From: Cricetomys ansorgei
Taxonomy: Eukaryota; Chordata; Mammalia; Rodentia; Nesomyidae
DNA: 64,000 nucleotides
NCBI GenBank assembly: GCA_026225945.1
Contig: JAMJFZ010000852.1
Span: 1-64,000, forward strand
Reading direction: 5' to 3'
Shown: piece by piece, positions 23,521 to 37,000 of the stretch
How positions within the stretch are numbered: position 1 is the first letter of the stretch
Layout: each line of letters opens with the position of its first letter
Translations under genes and position numbers: made by a program
The notes under the pieces: generated by a model
Seen by the model: only the letters and a program-made list of their open reading frames with translations
Database searches by the model: none
What the model was told of the DNA's origin: nothing

Positions 23521-26474
23521 TGAGTTAATGAGTCAGGTGATGACAGAGCACACATAATCCACATTTTACTCCATGGCATTGCAAAATCAGAGTGAAGGCT
23601 GAAGCTGGTAGATCTTCTGGAAACATATGATTCTGCACTTCTTGCTCTTGCTCCAAATTAATCTCACCAAACTGTAAGAACACTAATTAGATTGCAATTC
23701 CTTTCACGTGAATCTTTATGATTTGCTCTTGATTACAAGAAAACACACATCCAAGTTATCCCAGTTTTTATTTCCATCTAAGTTTGAAAAATAGTTTCTG
23801 GTTTCCCTAAAGTTAGCATCTCTCCTTAATCACCAGTGTTGTATTAATGAATATATGAAATAAAATTCTATTGTTGCAGTATATAATCTGATTTCTTCAT
23901 ACAAACTAAAAGTAAAGCAGCCTCATAATATCAGGAAACTTGATGTCTCCTAAGCGCCTTAGGTTGTCACAAAGCTGATTTTAGAACCACATTGTTTCTG
24001 CTGTGGTTGGGGTTCACTGAAGTGCTTTCTTCAAATGGAAAAACAAACTACAGCAGGTGCTTCTGTAGTCAGCGTAAGTAGCCTCTCTGAGTCCAGACAG
24101 AAATGTGTATATCTATGTTTTGCAGAATCCCTATGCCCAGGAATCCATGCCTGAAGGGTACCAGATGGGGTGTTGGTGTTAAATAGCTGGAGGCCTGCCC
24201 AGATCCTAAGGCCTGGTGGTGTTACACTCTTTCCTGGCCTATACAAGCAAAGAGGGAAAAACAAAACAAACAAACAACAACAATAACAAAAACAGATTTT
24301 CAGATGTTCCCTAAGACCTATGTCTAGCTTCTAGAAAGCACCATAAAATGAGTTGAACCCCAGAGTATAGTCGATGAGGCCAGGAACTGCTTCAGTGGGT
24401 CAACATTCACTTCATATGTTAGCTAGCACCACAGCCTCAAGCAGAGCTGAGATGTGAAAAACTAGGTGTCAGACAAAGCTGAGTCATTCTGACTGGGCTA
24501 CATTGGACACTGACCAGTCTATGGTCTGGCACTTGTCAAGCTTTCTAAAAGCCATCACTTTCTTCACTGGCAAATTGAACTTGGTAAATAGGAGTGACAA
24601 TCTTCTTTTGTTTGTCACAAAGTCAAGATGCCAAGAGTAACTATTTTTTCCCAATCATGTATGGTCTGTTTGAAGCCATAAGCCAGCATGAAATTATGCT
24701 CACAATATATCAGTCAAAGGGGTTCACACATCAGGTAACAATATGGCTTTGCCTAAAGTACAGTCTCATGAATCTGGAAAACTTCACATTCCAAAGTAAA
24801 AGCACTGGAGTACAGGGGACTTACCATCTCTATGCAGAACCACAACTCCTCAAAGTTTAACAACCATTTGAGTCTCTAGATCGGCTGGGATCATTGTGAA
24901 TTATGCAGCAGCCACTTCTCTATCATTTCTTCTGCATGTAGGAAACCAGTGTGCATATCAAGTATCCAGGAACAATTTGAAACAGTGCCCTGCCCACAAG
25001 CCACCTTGTTTCCAAGTGCTTTGTCCCCCATTCCTGTTCACCACTGGTATCCTGACCTTTGAATTTCAATTACATTGGTCCCAAACCACCTATGGACATG
25101 GCAAATAGAGCAGCAGCTCAAGGCTTCTGGCTATTGGACTTGAAGATGTATCATATCACCTTGCTAATCACTGACCCGCAGCTGATGACAGCTTAGATAA
25201 GATATTTTTTCTGGTTCTCTGGACACTAAGGCAGTGTTATTTCAGCAGCTACTGCTGCTGCGCTTCCGAACTGGGGTTAAAGCATAATTGGTATTTTTTT
25301 TGAAACATGCAAATGAATCTTGAGTAATTTGATTCATTTTATCAAAGACCACAAGCATTTTACAAGTGGCTTTATTAAGATGGGGGGCACATAAAAATCA
25401 TATGAAAGATATGCTTGTGATTTGCATTTTTGACACAGTATCTACTCGTTGCAATACACTGATATTTAAAGTAATATTTTTGTCTTCCAGAGTAAAAATG
25501 TGAATGTTATAATAATAATTTTAAACCATTCATCACAGTACTACAGTTATAAACATTGCCTCTTTAATTAATCTAGGTAGCCTTAATAAACACGAATCAT
25601 ACCAACTAGAATCTTTCAATTTGCATGCCTTGCACCATCCTTATCATTTACAATGATTCCATTGTTGAAATAAATGTATTTTCACAGCTGACAGAGGAAA
25701 ATATCCTGTTTTGCATTGTGATCATTAACAAGGTAAAGAATGGCTGGGATACATGTTTTTCCTCTGCTCTAGGTACTATATCACACTGGGAGTGGGTGGG
25801 GTTCTTTTTCTGAAAGTGCATTAGAAAATCCTTTCTTCTGGCTGACTGAGCACTAGAGAAGGCCATTATGGAAAACATCCACTCCAATAAGAAAGGAGTG
25901 GCAACTGCAGTCAGCACAGCCTGAAAGCCTCAGCCTGAAACCCAGCTGGACTGTCCATTTACTACTTCAGTTTACTTGGAGCAATATTTCTGTGTCTTTT
26001 GCTTCCGTTGCTGCTGCTGCTACTGTGATGAAGCATGTCCTAGGCTAATGGTGTCCTCAGTCTGGCAACTATGTGGCAGACTTCATTGGAATTCAAGAAA
26101 CTGAAAATTTCCTGACAGATCATTCTCCAATTTGTTGTACAGCTATTATCAAGTCTGGGCCTCGGTGTATTCTGTAACGTGGGGTAATGAATGGGTGACA
26201 CATTCTCCAAGTACAACTCTAAAACTTTCCATGTAGTATGCTATATATTTGGATTTGCTTCCAAAGATGAATCATCTATGATTAAAAATACCATTTAGTT
26301 TCAGTATGGGCATGTCCAGGGACAACAATCTCCTTTTCACATCAGTCATCAAAGAAGGCTACCCCTTGATTTCTTGGGACTTTACAATAAACTACAGTCC
26401 TAATGAAAGGTCACCACTCCTCTCTGGCTTCAGGAAAAACTGAGGCTTTGGAGCATCTGCCACACTGTTGTTCC
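23521..26474 (+). other. Aff2 intron stretch with an octamer cluster, no gene
   Basis: No coding signal. 25220-25640 is a candidate conserved noncoding element: exact octamers at 25307-25314, 25420-25427 and 25619-25626, with several TAAT-type sites between them. Confidence 0.6.
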
Positions 26475-26600
26475 TGTCTGAAGAAGATAAAGAACTTTGG
26501 AGTCAGGAAAACCTGATTTGCCTAGCAGCTCTTCTAGCCAATTCGCTGTGTAATCTTAGGAAAACTTTCATGCTGCCTAGCCTAGGTGTCTGAGAACTTA
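26475..26600 (+). repeat. MIR SINE, sense
   Basis: ggagtcaggaaaacctgatt, then a ctgtgtaatcttagg block, matches the 5' and core parts of MIR. Confidence 0.65.
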
Positions 26601-26819
26601 ATCTAAATACACACTGCAGCATTTCTTACCTGACCACAACATTAAGCTCATTCACATTCTTTCTCTTGTGTTCCATGGATCTGACATAATTTCTTTCTCT
26701 CTAGACAATTAATGTGAAGCCAGGGGCAATTTATATCAAGTGATTAGCCATTAGCCTGGAGTAGTCTCTCAATACATGTGCACTGTTATATTCTGTTGTT
26801 AGTGGTTTTCTTTTTTTAT

Positions 26820-27560
26820 ATCTATCTCCTTTGTCATTCAAGATTTCATGTAGTAAATATTTATCAAATGCCTGCTGTATAACTTAGGAGCTAGAGATAG
26901 GTCTCCATCTCTTCCCTAGCAGTGTTTATATTCTCTTGTGTAGAAACAGACAATGAACAAAACAGGTGTGTAATAATAAAATCTATCAGAATGTGATACA
27001 TATTATTAGAGGGAAATGAATCTCAGTTGAGTGCTGGAGAGTGCTGGGGTGATTTACCATTTGAAGCAGGGTGTCAGGGAAAGTCTCTCTGAAAGCAGGC
27101 ATGTGGGCAAAGCCTTAAAGAAAGTGAGGAGGTGAGCTTTGCAGTGATTTGGGAAAAGACCATTCCAGGAAGAACAGCATATGCAAGAACCGTGAGTCAC
27201 ACTTATACCCAAAGTTCCCTAGAAATAAATAGTAACAAAAATAGTGTAACTGAAGCAGAGTAAGCAAAGATAAGGATATTGGGAAAAGAAATAGGGAAGT
27301 TTGCTGTGAATCAGATTGTAGGACCAGCAAGCTATTGCAAATACTTTGTCTCTGACTCTGGAAGATATTGGAGAACTTTCAGCAGAAGAAAGACATGATC
27401 TAATTTATGTCATAATAGGATCATACTAACCCTATTAAGAAAGGATGGAGGAAGGGGTTGGGTTAAAATAGAAAAAATATCATGTGGGCTATTACATTAG
27501 TTTTGGCTATTGACACGAGAAGGTGGTGAGGACGGTTAAGAGTGGGTGGAGTAGAAATTT
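26820..27560 (-). repeat. L2 LINE 3' region, antisense, with adjoining old repeat
   Basis: 26850-26960 (aaatatttatcaaatgcctg, acaatgaacaaaacagg) and 27065-27195 (cagggaaagtctctctgaaa, ccattccaggaagaacagca) are in the order of the reverse-complement L2 3' end. The part after about 27330 (agacatgatctaatttatg) is another old mammalian repeat or its continuation. Confidence 0.7.
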
Positions 27561-28468
27561 TTCCAGGAAGAATAGTTCAAATTCACTGATGAACTAATTG
27601 GATGGGATGTGAATAAATTAATGAAGTCATGAATTAGTCGAAGATTAGCCCAAATACCTGGTACTATGCTATTTGCTGTTAACTACATTAATATAAATGC
27701 TATTAACTGCATAATAAAAATGAGACAATTTGGAAATATTTGAAAAAGTTGTCCCAATAAATGGATTAGAAAAATATTAACTATGTGTTTTCTTATTTTA
27801 CCAATAGAAGGAAAAGTATGAAGTCTAAAAGGGCATTTTATTCCTCACACTAGTCAGTGCTTCCTCCTTCCCTTTCCTTTCTGATCATTCCTTTGATGTC
27901 ATATACATCCAGTCTATACTATCTAGATACCCCAAACCAATGGCTGTCAAACTTAGACATACGTAAAAGTAATATAGGGGAGTTACTTACAATATAAACA
28001 TGAAATCACTGTAGCAGACCTATGTAATCAGGCCTTTGGCTTCAAACATACTCATATATAATACTCATTGACAACATCAAGTTGTCAATGTCATGTATTT
28101 AAACTATTTTATCAACCAAATACCTGTCTTGCGGTCATTAACCAAGATTCAAAATAAAGTCGGTGATTATCTGAGACAAAATGTTCTTTATCTTAGACAA
28201 AATATTTTCCATTCCAAGTTGCCTGTATGCAGTGGCTCCTGTCTACAAACAAAGATAAATAACCACAACTGATTTGATTGAGATCAATTTCTGAGATGTA
28301 TGAATTTCTTTAATAGACTCTAGTTCTTTAAATATGCTGATACTTCTGTCAGTACATAGATAGATGTCCAACTCCCAAGGCCCTCTACAGACATTATTCT
28401 GTGATTCTGCAGTGTTCATATGAAGTCTATATATGAGCAGCATTTGACTCTTAAAACTGGGCATTTAC
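27561..28468 (+). other. Aff2 intron stretch, no gene; one perfect hairpin
   Basis: AT-rich. A 10-bp perfect inverted repeat with a 5-nt loop lies at 28066-28090 (cattgacaac / gttgtcaatg). Confidence 0.65.
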
Positions 28469-28640
28469 AGCCGGGTGGTGGTGGCACCCACCTTTAATCC
28501 CAGCACTCCAGAGGCTGAGACAGGTGGCTGGATCTCTGTGAGTTCAAGGCCAGCCTGTTCTACAGAGTAAGTTCCAGGTCAGCCAGAGTAACAACAGAGA
28601 AACCCTGTCCTGAAACAAACAAACAAAATAACAACAAAAA
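28469..28640 (+). repeat. B1 SINE, sense
   Basis: Opens gccgggtggtggtggcaccc, contains ctttaatcccagcactccag and gttcaaggccagcctgttct, and ends in a CAAA-rich tail. It is one of the better-preserved SINEs in the window and marks the genome as rodent. Confidence 0.95.
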
Positions 28641-28749
28641 CCTGTGATTTCCAAAATCAAAAACTTAAATAACAATGATGGATATTTTGTTTAAATTGTG
28701 TATCGGAATCCTGAGGCAATTCAGTCCAACACGGTAGTAAACTTTCATG

Positions 28750-28975
28750 GCCTTTGTTATTAGAATGACACATCTTAAGGCAAGCTGCTTACCCTCTCTA
28801 AAATACCATCTCCTCTCATTCAAAATGAAAGCAATAACAATCTGCACACCTATTGTGACAGTTAAGTGAGATATCATAAAAAGTGTTATAGTGCCCAGCA
28901 CACAGTATGAGGCTAGTAAGGAAGCAGCCATTGCCGTAATCACCATCATTGTTATTACCACTATTAACTGAAGCA
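28750..28975 (+). repeat. MIR SINE, sense
   Basis: caagctgcttaccctctcta, cagttaagtgagatatcat, tgcccagcacacagtatga and a closing ATTATT-like end follow the MIR core and 3' end in order. Confidence 0.85.
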
Positions 28976-31059
28976 AGCGTGCATCTTCAATTGTCAATGT
29001 AAATCATTGAGAAGTCTGCAAATAATTTTATGAAAACATATGCTTAAGGATTTTAGTGCTTGTTTTCTGATAGATCTGTCTGAAAATACACAGGTGGGTA
29101 GAAAACTGGCTGAAATGGAGCAAAATTCTTCAAAGTGACAGGCAAAACAAATGGAAACTTCCAAAACATAGGATTGCTTCTTCCTAGCCATTTACTGACT
29201 TTGAGACCTTTGTTAAAGTCAAAGCACATATTATGAACCAGATGGAATGAGGTGTTATTAGTGTTAGTATTGGACTGATAACAGTCCATGTTATCAAGAA
29301 CCATGTCTGAGAAAAAATATCTCTGTTATATCCCACTGACTTTCTAGGTTTGGACACTTTTAGACAATTAAAAGACCAAGTATCACATTTCTACCTTCCT
29401 TCTGTCCATTATGGCATATTATTGGAGATAATGCTACTGGTGCTTGGTGTTCTCATGAACAACTCCATTATCAGCACACTGCTGACCTTCCTGCAACCCT
29501 TAGCATCCAACCAGCTCTGCAGACTTTGATTTCTTGGGAAATTGCTCATTCTTGAGGCCAGAAGGTAAAGGTAAAGGAGGACTTGCAGTAAGCACAGCTC
29601 CTCAGTTCTGCCCCTACTGAAGAATTCTACAGTAATTGCCATGTTTTTATAAGAATAATTAAAAGAAGCAGATCTAAAGGCAAGTATCAATGTTTCTGGC
29701 TCACAAAAGCAGAATTCAGAGAGAACTGTGAAAACAACATTTAGTTCGGCAATAAAAAGAGTACATTTTATACTTCAGGTTTCTTTTTTCATTCAGTAAA
29801 ATCATTATTTTGTAGTAAGTGGCATCCCAGAAGATATTTATCAAAGCAGGATAGTGTGGAGAGGAGCACTTCGCATTCACTTTAATATTTCGCCTTTTCT
29901 TTTGACATTTTTTTGCCTGGAGATCTAATTCCATTAAATATGTACATTTTTGACTGGAAGTCTTCTTCATGTATCTTTCAGATAAATCTTAAAAGTACAC
30001 AAGGTCCGTAGGGCAGCTTTCTTTAAGTGCAAATGAGACACAGTAGAATATTGTCCATGAGGCTTTCAAATTATTTATATTCCTGCAGAGCTTTGCCTTG
30101 CACTCTCTGTGATAACCAGAAAAGAAAAGGTAAGATTCCAAAACATGTGCTGTGGAGCACTGTCAAACACCATTAGTCATATACAATCTCTGATACCCAG
30201 GAACTTACTTTGATTGATCTCCATTTCTATGAGCCTTATTAGGTACTATCAAAACTGTAACTTTCACCTAATTGGCAAGGTAAACAGCAGTGTAACCAGA
30301 TGTAAAGTTAACAGTATACTGGGTAATGGTCCATTACCACTTTATTTTAGGTGTGGCTTGTCTACTCCCCTACAGTGTGAGATCTTTGAATCCTTGGAGT
30401 ATAATCATGGTTGAAAGTGTCTGCAGTGTCTCTGATGTTTTTATCACTCCCCACACTTCCAACTGTAAACTGAATTCTCACATGAAAAGTCACTTCAACC
30501 ATAAGACTTTACAAGTATACAATTTTAACGTCTGGCTTCTTATGGTCAGTCACCATGGAAAGGGCAGCTGCAGTTGAGACTCAGAATTGTAGTTTGCAAT
30601 AGATGTAACCTGAGCATCTGTTTTGTTCTACAACAGAACATCACCACATATATTCTGGGCATTTGTTGTCCAGTAGGTAAAACCTCTAGGAGAAGCAAAG
30701 AAGACTCAAATGTGTTGAATAATTAAAGTTAGTAGGGACATTGGGATGCTATTGTAAGGTTGGAATAGCCAAGATAATATAAATTTCCTCAGAGGTTCAG
30801 AACAGCAGCGTAGGCTCTAGCTTCCTCTGACAAGCTGTGCAATGGCTACTGGCTCAGCTCTAGGCCTATGGCACGGGAGGAGGGCTTACTGATATGAGAA
30901 ATTTTTTCTGTGCATTCTGAAAATAGGAAGCAAGTCTTTGTTGTAATTATAAGGTTTTCCATTTCCAAATGACCCATCTAAAGACTGGGATCAGGCACTG
31001 CAAAAACAAATGCGAGTACCCTGCAGAAAGAAAGGCATAAAGAAGGGAAAATATACACG

Positions 31060-31114
<55 letters not shown>

Positions 31115-33229
31115 CCTTAGCCCACCATAGAACATCAATTTTTCTGTCACAAGCATCTTTCTATGAGAAACATTGGTTTATTATTACTCACAACTTTTTG
31201 TACCTTGTCTTGTGAGTTTTACTCAACTAATTTCTCTATCAGTGAAGACAAGACCATGTTGGAGTTATTGTCGGGTAGAAGAGATGGTGGAAATGATGAG
31301 AAAACACAAAATATGTTGCTTTTGCAAAACTGTCATCGAAGAGATAGCCAGAACATAAATGATACTGTTTTGGCTCCAAAGGGGTAAGCAGGTGTCTTCG
31401 ATGTCCCAAATGAGCTGTGTACAAGCTTGTACAAACAAGTGCAGAATCAGGCCTGTTTGTTATTCACACAAACAGAGTTTAAGGCTTCTGAATTCCACAG
31501 TTCCCAGAATTCAGATGGTGCACAATGGTCCATAATGAGCAGCACCTGTGCTTACCTCAATTATCAGACAGTTCTGAACAACGGCAGAAAGGGCTTAGTA
31601 GATTTTTTTTCAATAATATATTTAGTTATGTCTTTCATAATTGGATTCAAAAGCTCAAAATTTCATTTTACAACTTGTTCATAAAATTTGTATGAAAAAG
31701 TCTGGCATTTATTCAAAAGAAATAGTCTATGAAGAAAAAAATTGCAAAACAGCCAACCACTGGTAACTAAGCAGCCAAATTATAGTCCAAGCACTTGGCA
31801 AATACACCGACTTTTTATTATTTCAGTAATTGAATTTCTGTTAAAGCGTGGAACATAATTTAACATGAGGAATTTATTTATAATACAATAGTGTTGCAGT
31901 AATAAATGCATTATTATTGTCACTTTTAATGGAGTCTTATGTATTCCCTCTGAGACTGTGAGGCAGACTTTGAGACAGCCATTGCACCAGTGTTGTTTGT
32001 AGACAATTGAATTAATTGGAGACAGGGTCATTAACTCGACCTGAATACCTCTGATTGCTTCTGTAAATAAGGTTAGAGAGCAAATGGCTAATCTTCATTG
32101 TCATTATAGATTCCTCTTACATTTTCACACTGCTGTGTGTGTTAAAATCATTTGCTAAGCAGCTTTTCAGACTCTACTTATATTTATAGTATTATCTTGC
32201 ATGGCACATAACCATAATTGTATCAGACTTATATTACATCCCCATATCTTTATAAAACATGATACTAGAAAAGAATCTATGTTGAATCACAACGCATAAA
32301 AACCACCGAACCAATAAATGAATAAACCACAGCATATAAGCCATCATATTAAAGGAAAGTAAAAACACAGAGCAAAAGTTGCTTTGGTTTCCTCTTGCAG
32401 AAACATGTACAATTTGGATACACAATTAACTCATAATGAGTTCTCAAAGATGCAGTCTCTAAAGCAAGAGCAGAGGCAGTGCGGCATCAGTTAAAATCTT
32501 GTGCTTCATTAGGAGCTGCTGACATCACGCCCTGTCTCGCCCTTCTGTAACAACATTAATAACATGCAAATGATAGGAGGTTAGATCCTTTCTGTCTGTT
32601 CATTCTAAACAGGAGTCAACTAAGTACCATTTGAAATATACATATTAAAAACATTTAACTCTTATATTCCTGGAATTATTTTTCATACCACTATCTTGTT
32701 GGTGGCAAACAAGTGATTTAGAAGGGATTTTGAGGGAATAAAATTCTTCCTTTATGATGATTCCAATAATTCACAAGAAAGAAAACAACTCCTTAAATAG
32801 ACTTTCGCAAATCAATTTACAATGTAAACAGAAACAAAGGACCAATAGAATGGATAGTGTTATATAGAATGTTGAGATTTCTACTAGTAAGATACCAGAA
32901 AGCGATGCAAAAGAAGTAAGAAGTAAGTAAAGGTAAATCAGGAGGAAGAAGGGAAATGGGAAAATCTTGTTTTTAACAAGATTAAAACTACCCAAAAGAG
33001 TAAAGAGATTGTCTAAACCAAGAGCAGGTCAATTCTACACAAACCTATTTCTCACTGTCCTATCAAGGAAGCAGTATCCCATTAGCTTTCCTTAGCTCCA
33101 TGACTAACTGGATGTGAAGGAAATCATCAACGGCATTTATAAATCACACAATCACAGTGGCAATTCTTTCAGACATTTTGCCTTTTAAAAATTTTAGTCT
33201 TTAAAGTGTTCAAACAATTTATACAGTGT
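28976..33229 (+). other. Aff2 intron stretch, no gene; candidate conserved noncoding block
   Basis: No coding signal is convincing in the 60-93-codon frames. 31780-32600 looks like conserved noncoding sequence: many TAAT/AATTA sites (for example caattgaattaattg at 32004-32018) and an exact octamer at 32564-32571. A 16-bp perfect palindrome (tgtacaagcttgtaca) lies at 31418-31433. Confidence 0.55.
31055..31112. repeat. (CA)n microsatellite, about 58 bp
   Basis: Nearly pure CA tract with two CG-containing units at its start. It generates a poly Cys/Val antisense open frame. Confidence 0.97.
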
Positions 33230-33500
33230 ATCTTTCTTATATCCACCCCTCACTCCTCATCAAGCTCCCCGTAGAATCCGCATCACATCTCTCTTCCAAT
33301 TTCATGTCTTCCTTATTGGTTTGTTTGTTTACCCACTGGGTGGCTCATATACACATGGGTGTAGCGTCATTCACTGGACATAGATGACTTATCAGTGGCC
33401 AAACCCCAAAGGAGAGTGACCCTTCCTCCCCCAGCAACCAGCAACTGGCAGTAACTCTTCAGCTAAGGGTGGAACCTCATGAGTTCATTCACCCCTCCAT
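33230..33500 (+). repeat. Rodent LINE-1 (Lx-type) 3' fragment
   Basis: The C-rich start (ccacccctcactcctcatca), the phrase ctgggtggctcatatacaca and the later ccttcctcccccagcaacca with aactcttcagctaaggg follow the recalled 3' UTR of old rodent L1 elements. It is followed by an AT-rich TTTTATT stretch (33505-33550). Confidence 0.65.
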
Positions 33501-33829
33501 TCTAGAATTTATTTTATTTTATTATTATTTTTTTATTAATAAAAATTTATTTTTCACCTCTGAAGCCTATAAATTCAAGACCTAGATGTTGGCAGAATTG
33601 ATTTCTTCTGAGGTTTCCTTTCTTGGCTTGCAACTGATAGTCTGCCTCTGGGTCTTTACATGGCCTCTTCTGCCAAATATTTCCTTTTTATAAGGAAACC
33701 GATTCTGTTGGTTTAGGACCCACGCTAAAACCCTTATTTATTTTTCCTTGTTGGACTTTCTATTTCTTTATTTTTCTCATATATGTCATGAGCATATATT
33801 AATTATATATAACACTGAATTTCATCATT

Positions 33830-34065
33830 TAAAATAGATTTATTACTCCTATTTTATGTGTATAAGTGTTTTACCTCCATGTATGTCTGTGCAATACATG
33901 CACTCCTGCAGGCTGTGTAGGCCAGTAAAGGGTGTCAGATCCCCTGAAACTGGAGTTATAGATGATTGTGAGCTTCCATGTGGATGCTGGGAATTGAACC
34001 TGGATCATCTGGGAGAGCAGTCACTGCTCTTAATCACTGAACCATCTTTCCAATGCCTCATGCTT
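33830..34065 (-). repeat. B3/B2-type SINE, antisense
   Basis: Contains tggatgctgggaattgaacc, agcagtcactgctcttaatc and accatctttccaatgc, the reverse complement of the B2/B3 head, with TGTGTATAAGTG-like tail text at its start. Confidence 0.92.
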
Positions 34066-37000
34066 GAATTCTTATCCTTGTCCTTATGAATTCTAATTGT
34101 AATGCTACCTTGGGCTATATGATTAAAATATGATTAACATTTGACTAATATATATATAACTACATATAACTACTAATAATATAACTACGTATGTTAATAA
34201 TACATGGCTAAAACACAAATGGAGAATTGATATAAACATTGGAAGATATTAATATCAGTGACTAATTGGCCAGTATGTAGAACTCAACACCTCAACTCTT
34301 ATTCAAATCATAGTAATATTAGTTTTAAAATTAATATTATGTGTTTCATTTGAAGATCTTCTCAAAACTACTTTTATTTCTTAGGCAGTCATATTATTTA
34401 GTGTTTTAATTAGGGGCTGAGGAAGTACTCGCCTACTAAGTGTGAGGCCCTGAGTTCCCCGCATTGAAAATCAAGCAAACAAAGACGAATGCTGAAATTG
34501 CTTAAATTGTTTGCTATCTGCTCTATTTGGGTTTTAGTAAATAGCTGTAAATATCCTCACATATATGCTCACTCAAATACAAACATAAACACACACACAC
34601 ACAAACACAAACACATACATTTACACAACCATCAACATATAGATGCCCACATGCTCATTCATTCCCATTTAAACACCTTAAATTTAAGTAGAACAGTCTG
34701 AAACACATAAGTTTCCAACTGGCAGAGTAGTATACCCAAGTTTTACTGTTAAAAAGCTGAAGAAACGTAGGATTCATGGAACGCCTACTAGGATTTTTGA
34801 TAACCATACAGTCAGATTACAGGCCATCACACTGAGAGTACATTTTGCAAGGTTTGCAAGTAAGCATGAGTTTTTTATTTTGGACATTTACAGTCCACCT
34901 AAAGCTATCCATAAAATGTTCATTTGTTGAGTTTATCCAGTGTAGAGCCTGTATCATTTTGGCTTGCTGTTGACATTATGAAAAGTGTATTGTGCCCTCC
35001 TCTCAGAACATACAGATTTCCTGGTTTTTCTGATGAAGTAACTGATCAAATACAAGTATAATTTGTTTAATCTCAAAAGATGTTTGCAATTTCCTATTTA
35101 AATAATTAGAATCATTTTGATTCTAATCTCTGCATTCTTTGGAATTGGTAAGTTTTAAAGTTCTCTGCATAACAAGTATCTCTCAAAAAAAAAAAGCAGC
35201 CCTCCTGTCCTTATTGCCTCCCTACCTTCATCAAAGCTTCTACTAGTTCTTGGGGGAATGCCTGTTTGCTTCCATTTCTTTTTAAGTAATCTTGGAATTG
35301 GCTGTAGGGATTCATTGGTGACACAGGCTTGCCATTTCTGTGGCTACTGATCTAGATTTACCTGCAAGCACAGCCATTCCTCTTGTGGAAGAAAGAAGGC
35401 TGTTTATACTTGACTTTCTTATTCCCCATGGCCTTAAACAGACTTTTCTTCTTAATGGCAAAAGCGGCTTGAGCACAGGATCACATGAGCTCTCCACGCC
35501 TGGGGAAAGTGTGGTCCCTTCTTCTCTTTTGTACCTGACCTCCTTCAATTTAGCATTGATGAGAAAGGAGACTGTGTTAGCTGGAAGGTAAGATTTTTCA
35601 GACAGGTTGTGTTAAGGGACTAGGTATCTACTCTTTCTTTTGTTGTCACTCAAAGTAACAAGTTTAAGGAATTCCTTTCAAAATAGCCAGTTTTTTTTTT
35701 CTTTTAACCAAGAGGGCTTTTGTGCAAAAGGTATAAGATGTCAGTGTTACAAATGATGTAGATAGGTTTCCGCAAAAGATAGGAATAAAATCTTATAGAA
35801 ACTATTGGGATTTTCTGTCTGTCTGGTAATATACTTTGTGAATTATAGTAAATACTAGGAAGAATTTTCAGGCTAATTGATTATGGGAAGGGAATATTTT
35901 CTTTTCATTAATGTGAATGTGCCATAATTAGCAATGCATGTAGGCTAAATGATATAGTCCTGTCTTTTGTAAAAGTCCTTCAACTTCATGTGCAATTCCA
36001 ATATGATTGAATATTTTCTGCTTCATGAGAAAATTAATTATTCCAATGGAAAAATCATCAACTAGAAAACCAGTTAATTTCAGGCTCAGCACAGTCTAGA
36101 CTGGTTAATATATCAAAATGTGAGTAGCCCACATCTAACACAAAATGAAATAATGTAATGTATATTTTGATTAAAATCAGGGTTGTCTGTTTCCATGTAG
36201 TACTCATTTTCAGGAAGGGGAGTAACATTTATTTCTCATGCTCATGAATGTATATACACTCTGGGACCTATTGAAAGCTGTTACCATAAATCCAATTACA
36301 TGAAAAAAGTATCTTTCCAAATAAGTAGCATTTTATTGATGATGGAACTGAAGCAGAACTACTTGAGCACTGTGATTGGCCAGCCTTCCTATAATCAATT
36401 GAAAAATTACAAGTCAATCATCAGGCAAACCTAATTATTTTCATCAAATTATGCTTCATAATTTTTGATGTTTGGTAGGCTGTCTGAATTATTGCTTTCT
36501 ATTGGCAATCAACATTTCTTATACTTTTCATAGTTAAGTATTGTTCTTTATCAGGCAACTGGGTTTGTTCTGAATTTCCATCAATTAGAAGGCCATTTGA
36601 AGAATTATACAAAGTTATATCCATGTCATTATGCCAGCCATCGTTGAATACACAAAATCCCTGTCATCAAAAAATGCATGATTGTACAGGCTACCCCAGT
36701 GAAATAAAATAAATTGTGACCAAGCAATCAGCTAAGATGTAGTTAGTGAAAAGATCTCAGAAGAGGAGATATCTGTGAGAACTAAAGTTAGTGGTGGAGT
36801 TAATATAATTTGGATATAAGCATGCGAAGAATGATTTAGTCAAGCAGAGGGGAGAAAAACAATTGTCACAAACAATTGTAGACAAAGCCAATAGAAGCAG
36901 TAAGAGAAGGGCAGTGTAACAACAGGAGGAAGACAAACGTGGAAGGTATGCTGGGGAAAAAGGGATGTGAGATTGGCAGTAAGGTAATGGAGCCTCTGAT

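Noticed and set aside
34411..34475. Possible tRNA gene
   Set aside because: It resembles a diverged ID-type SINE head derived from tRNA, without a complete cloverleaf.
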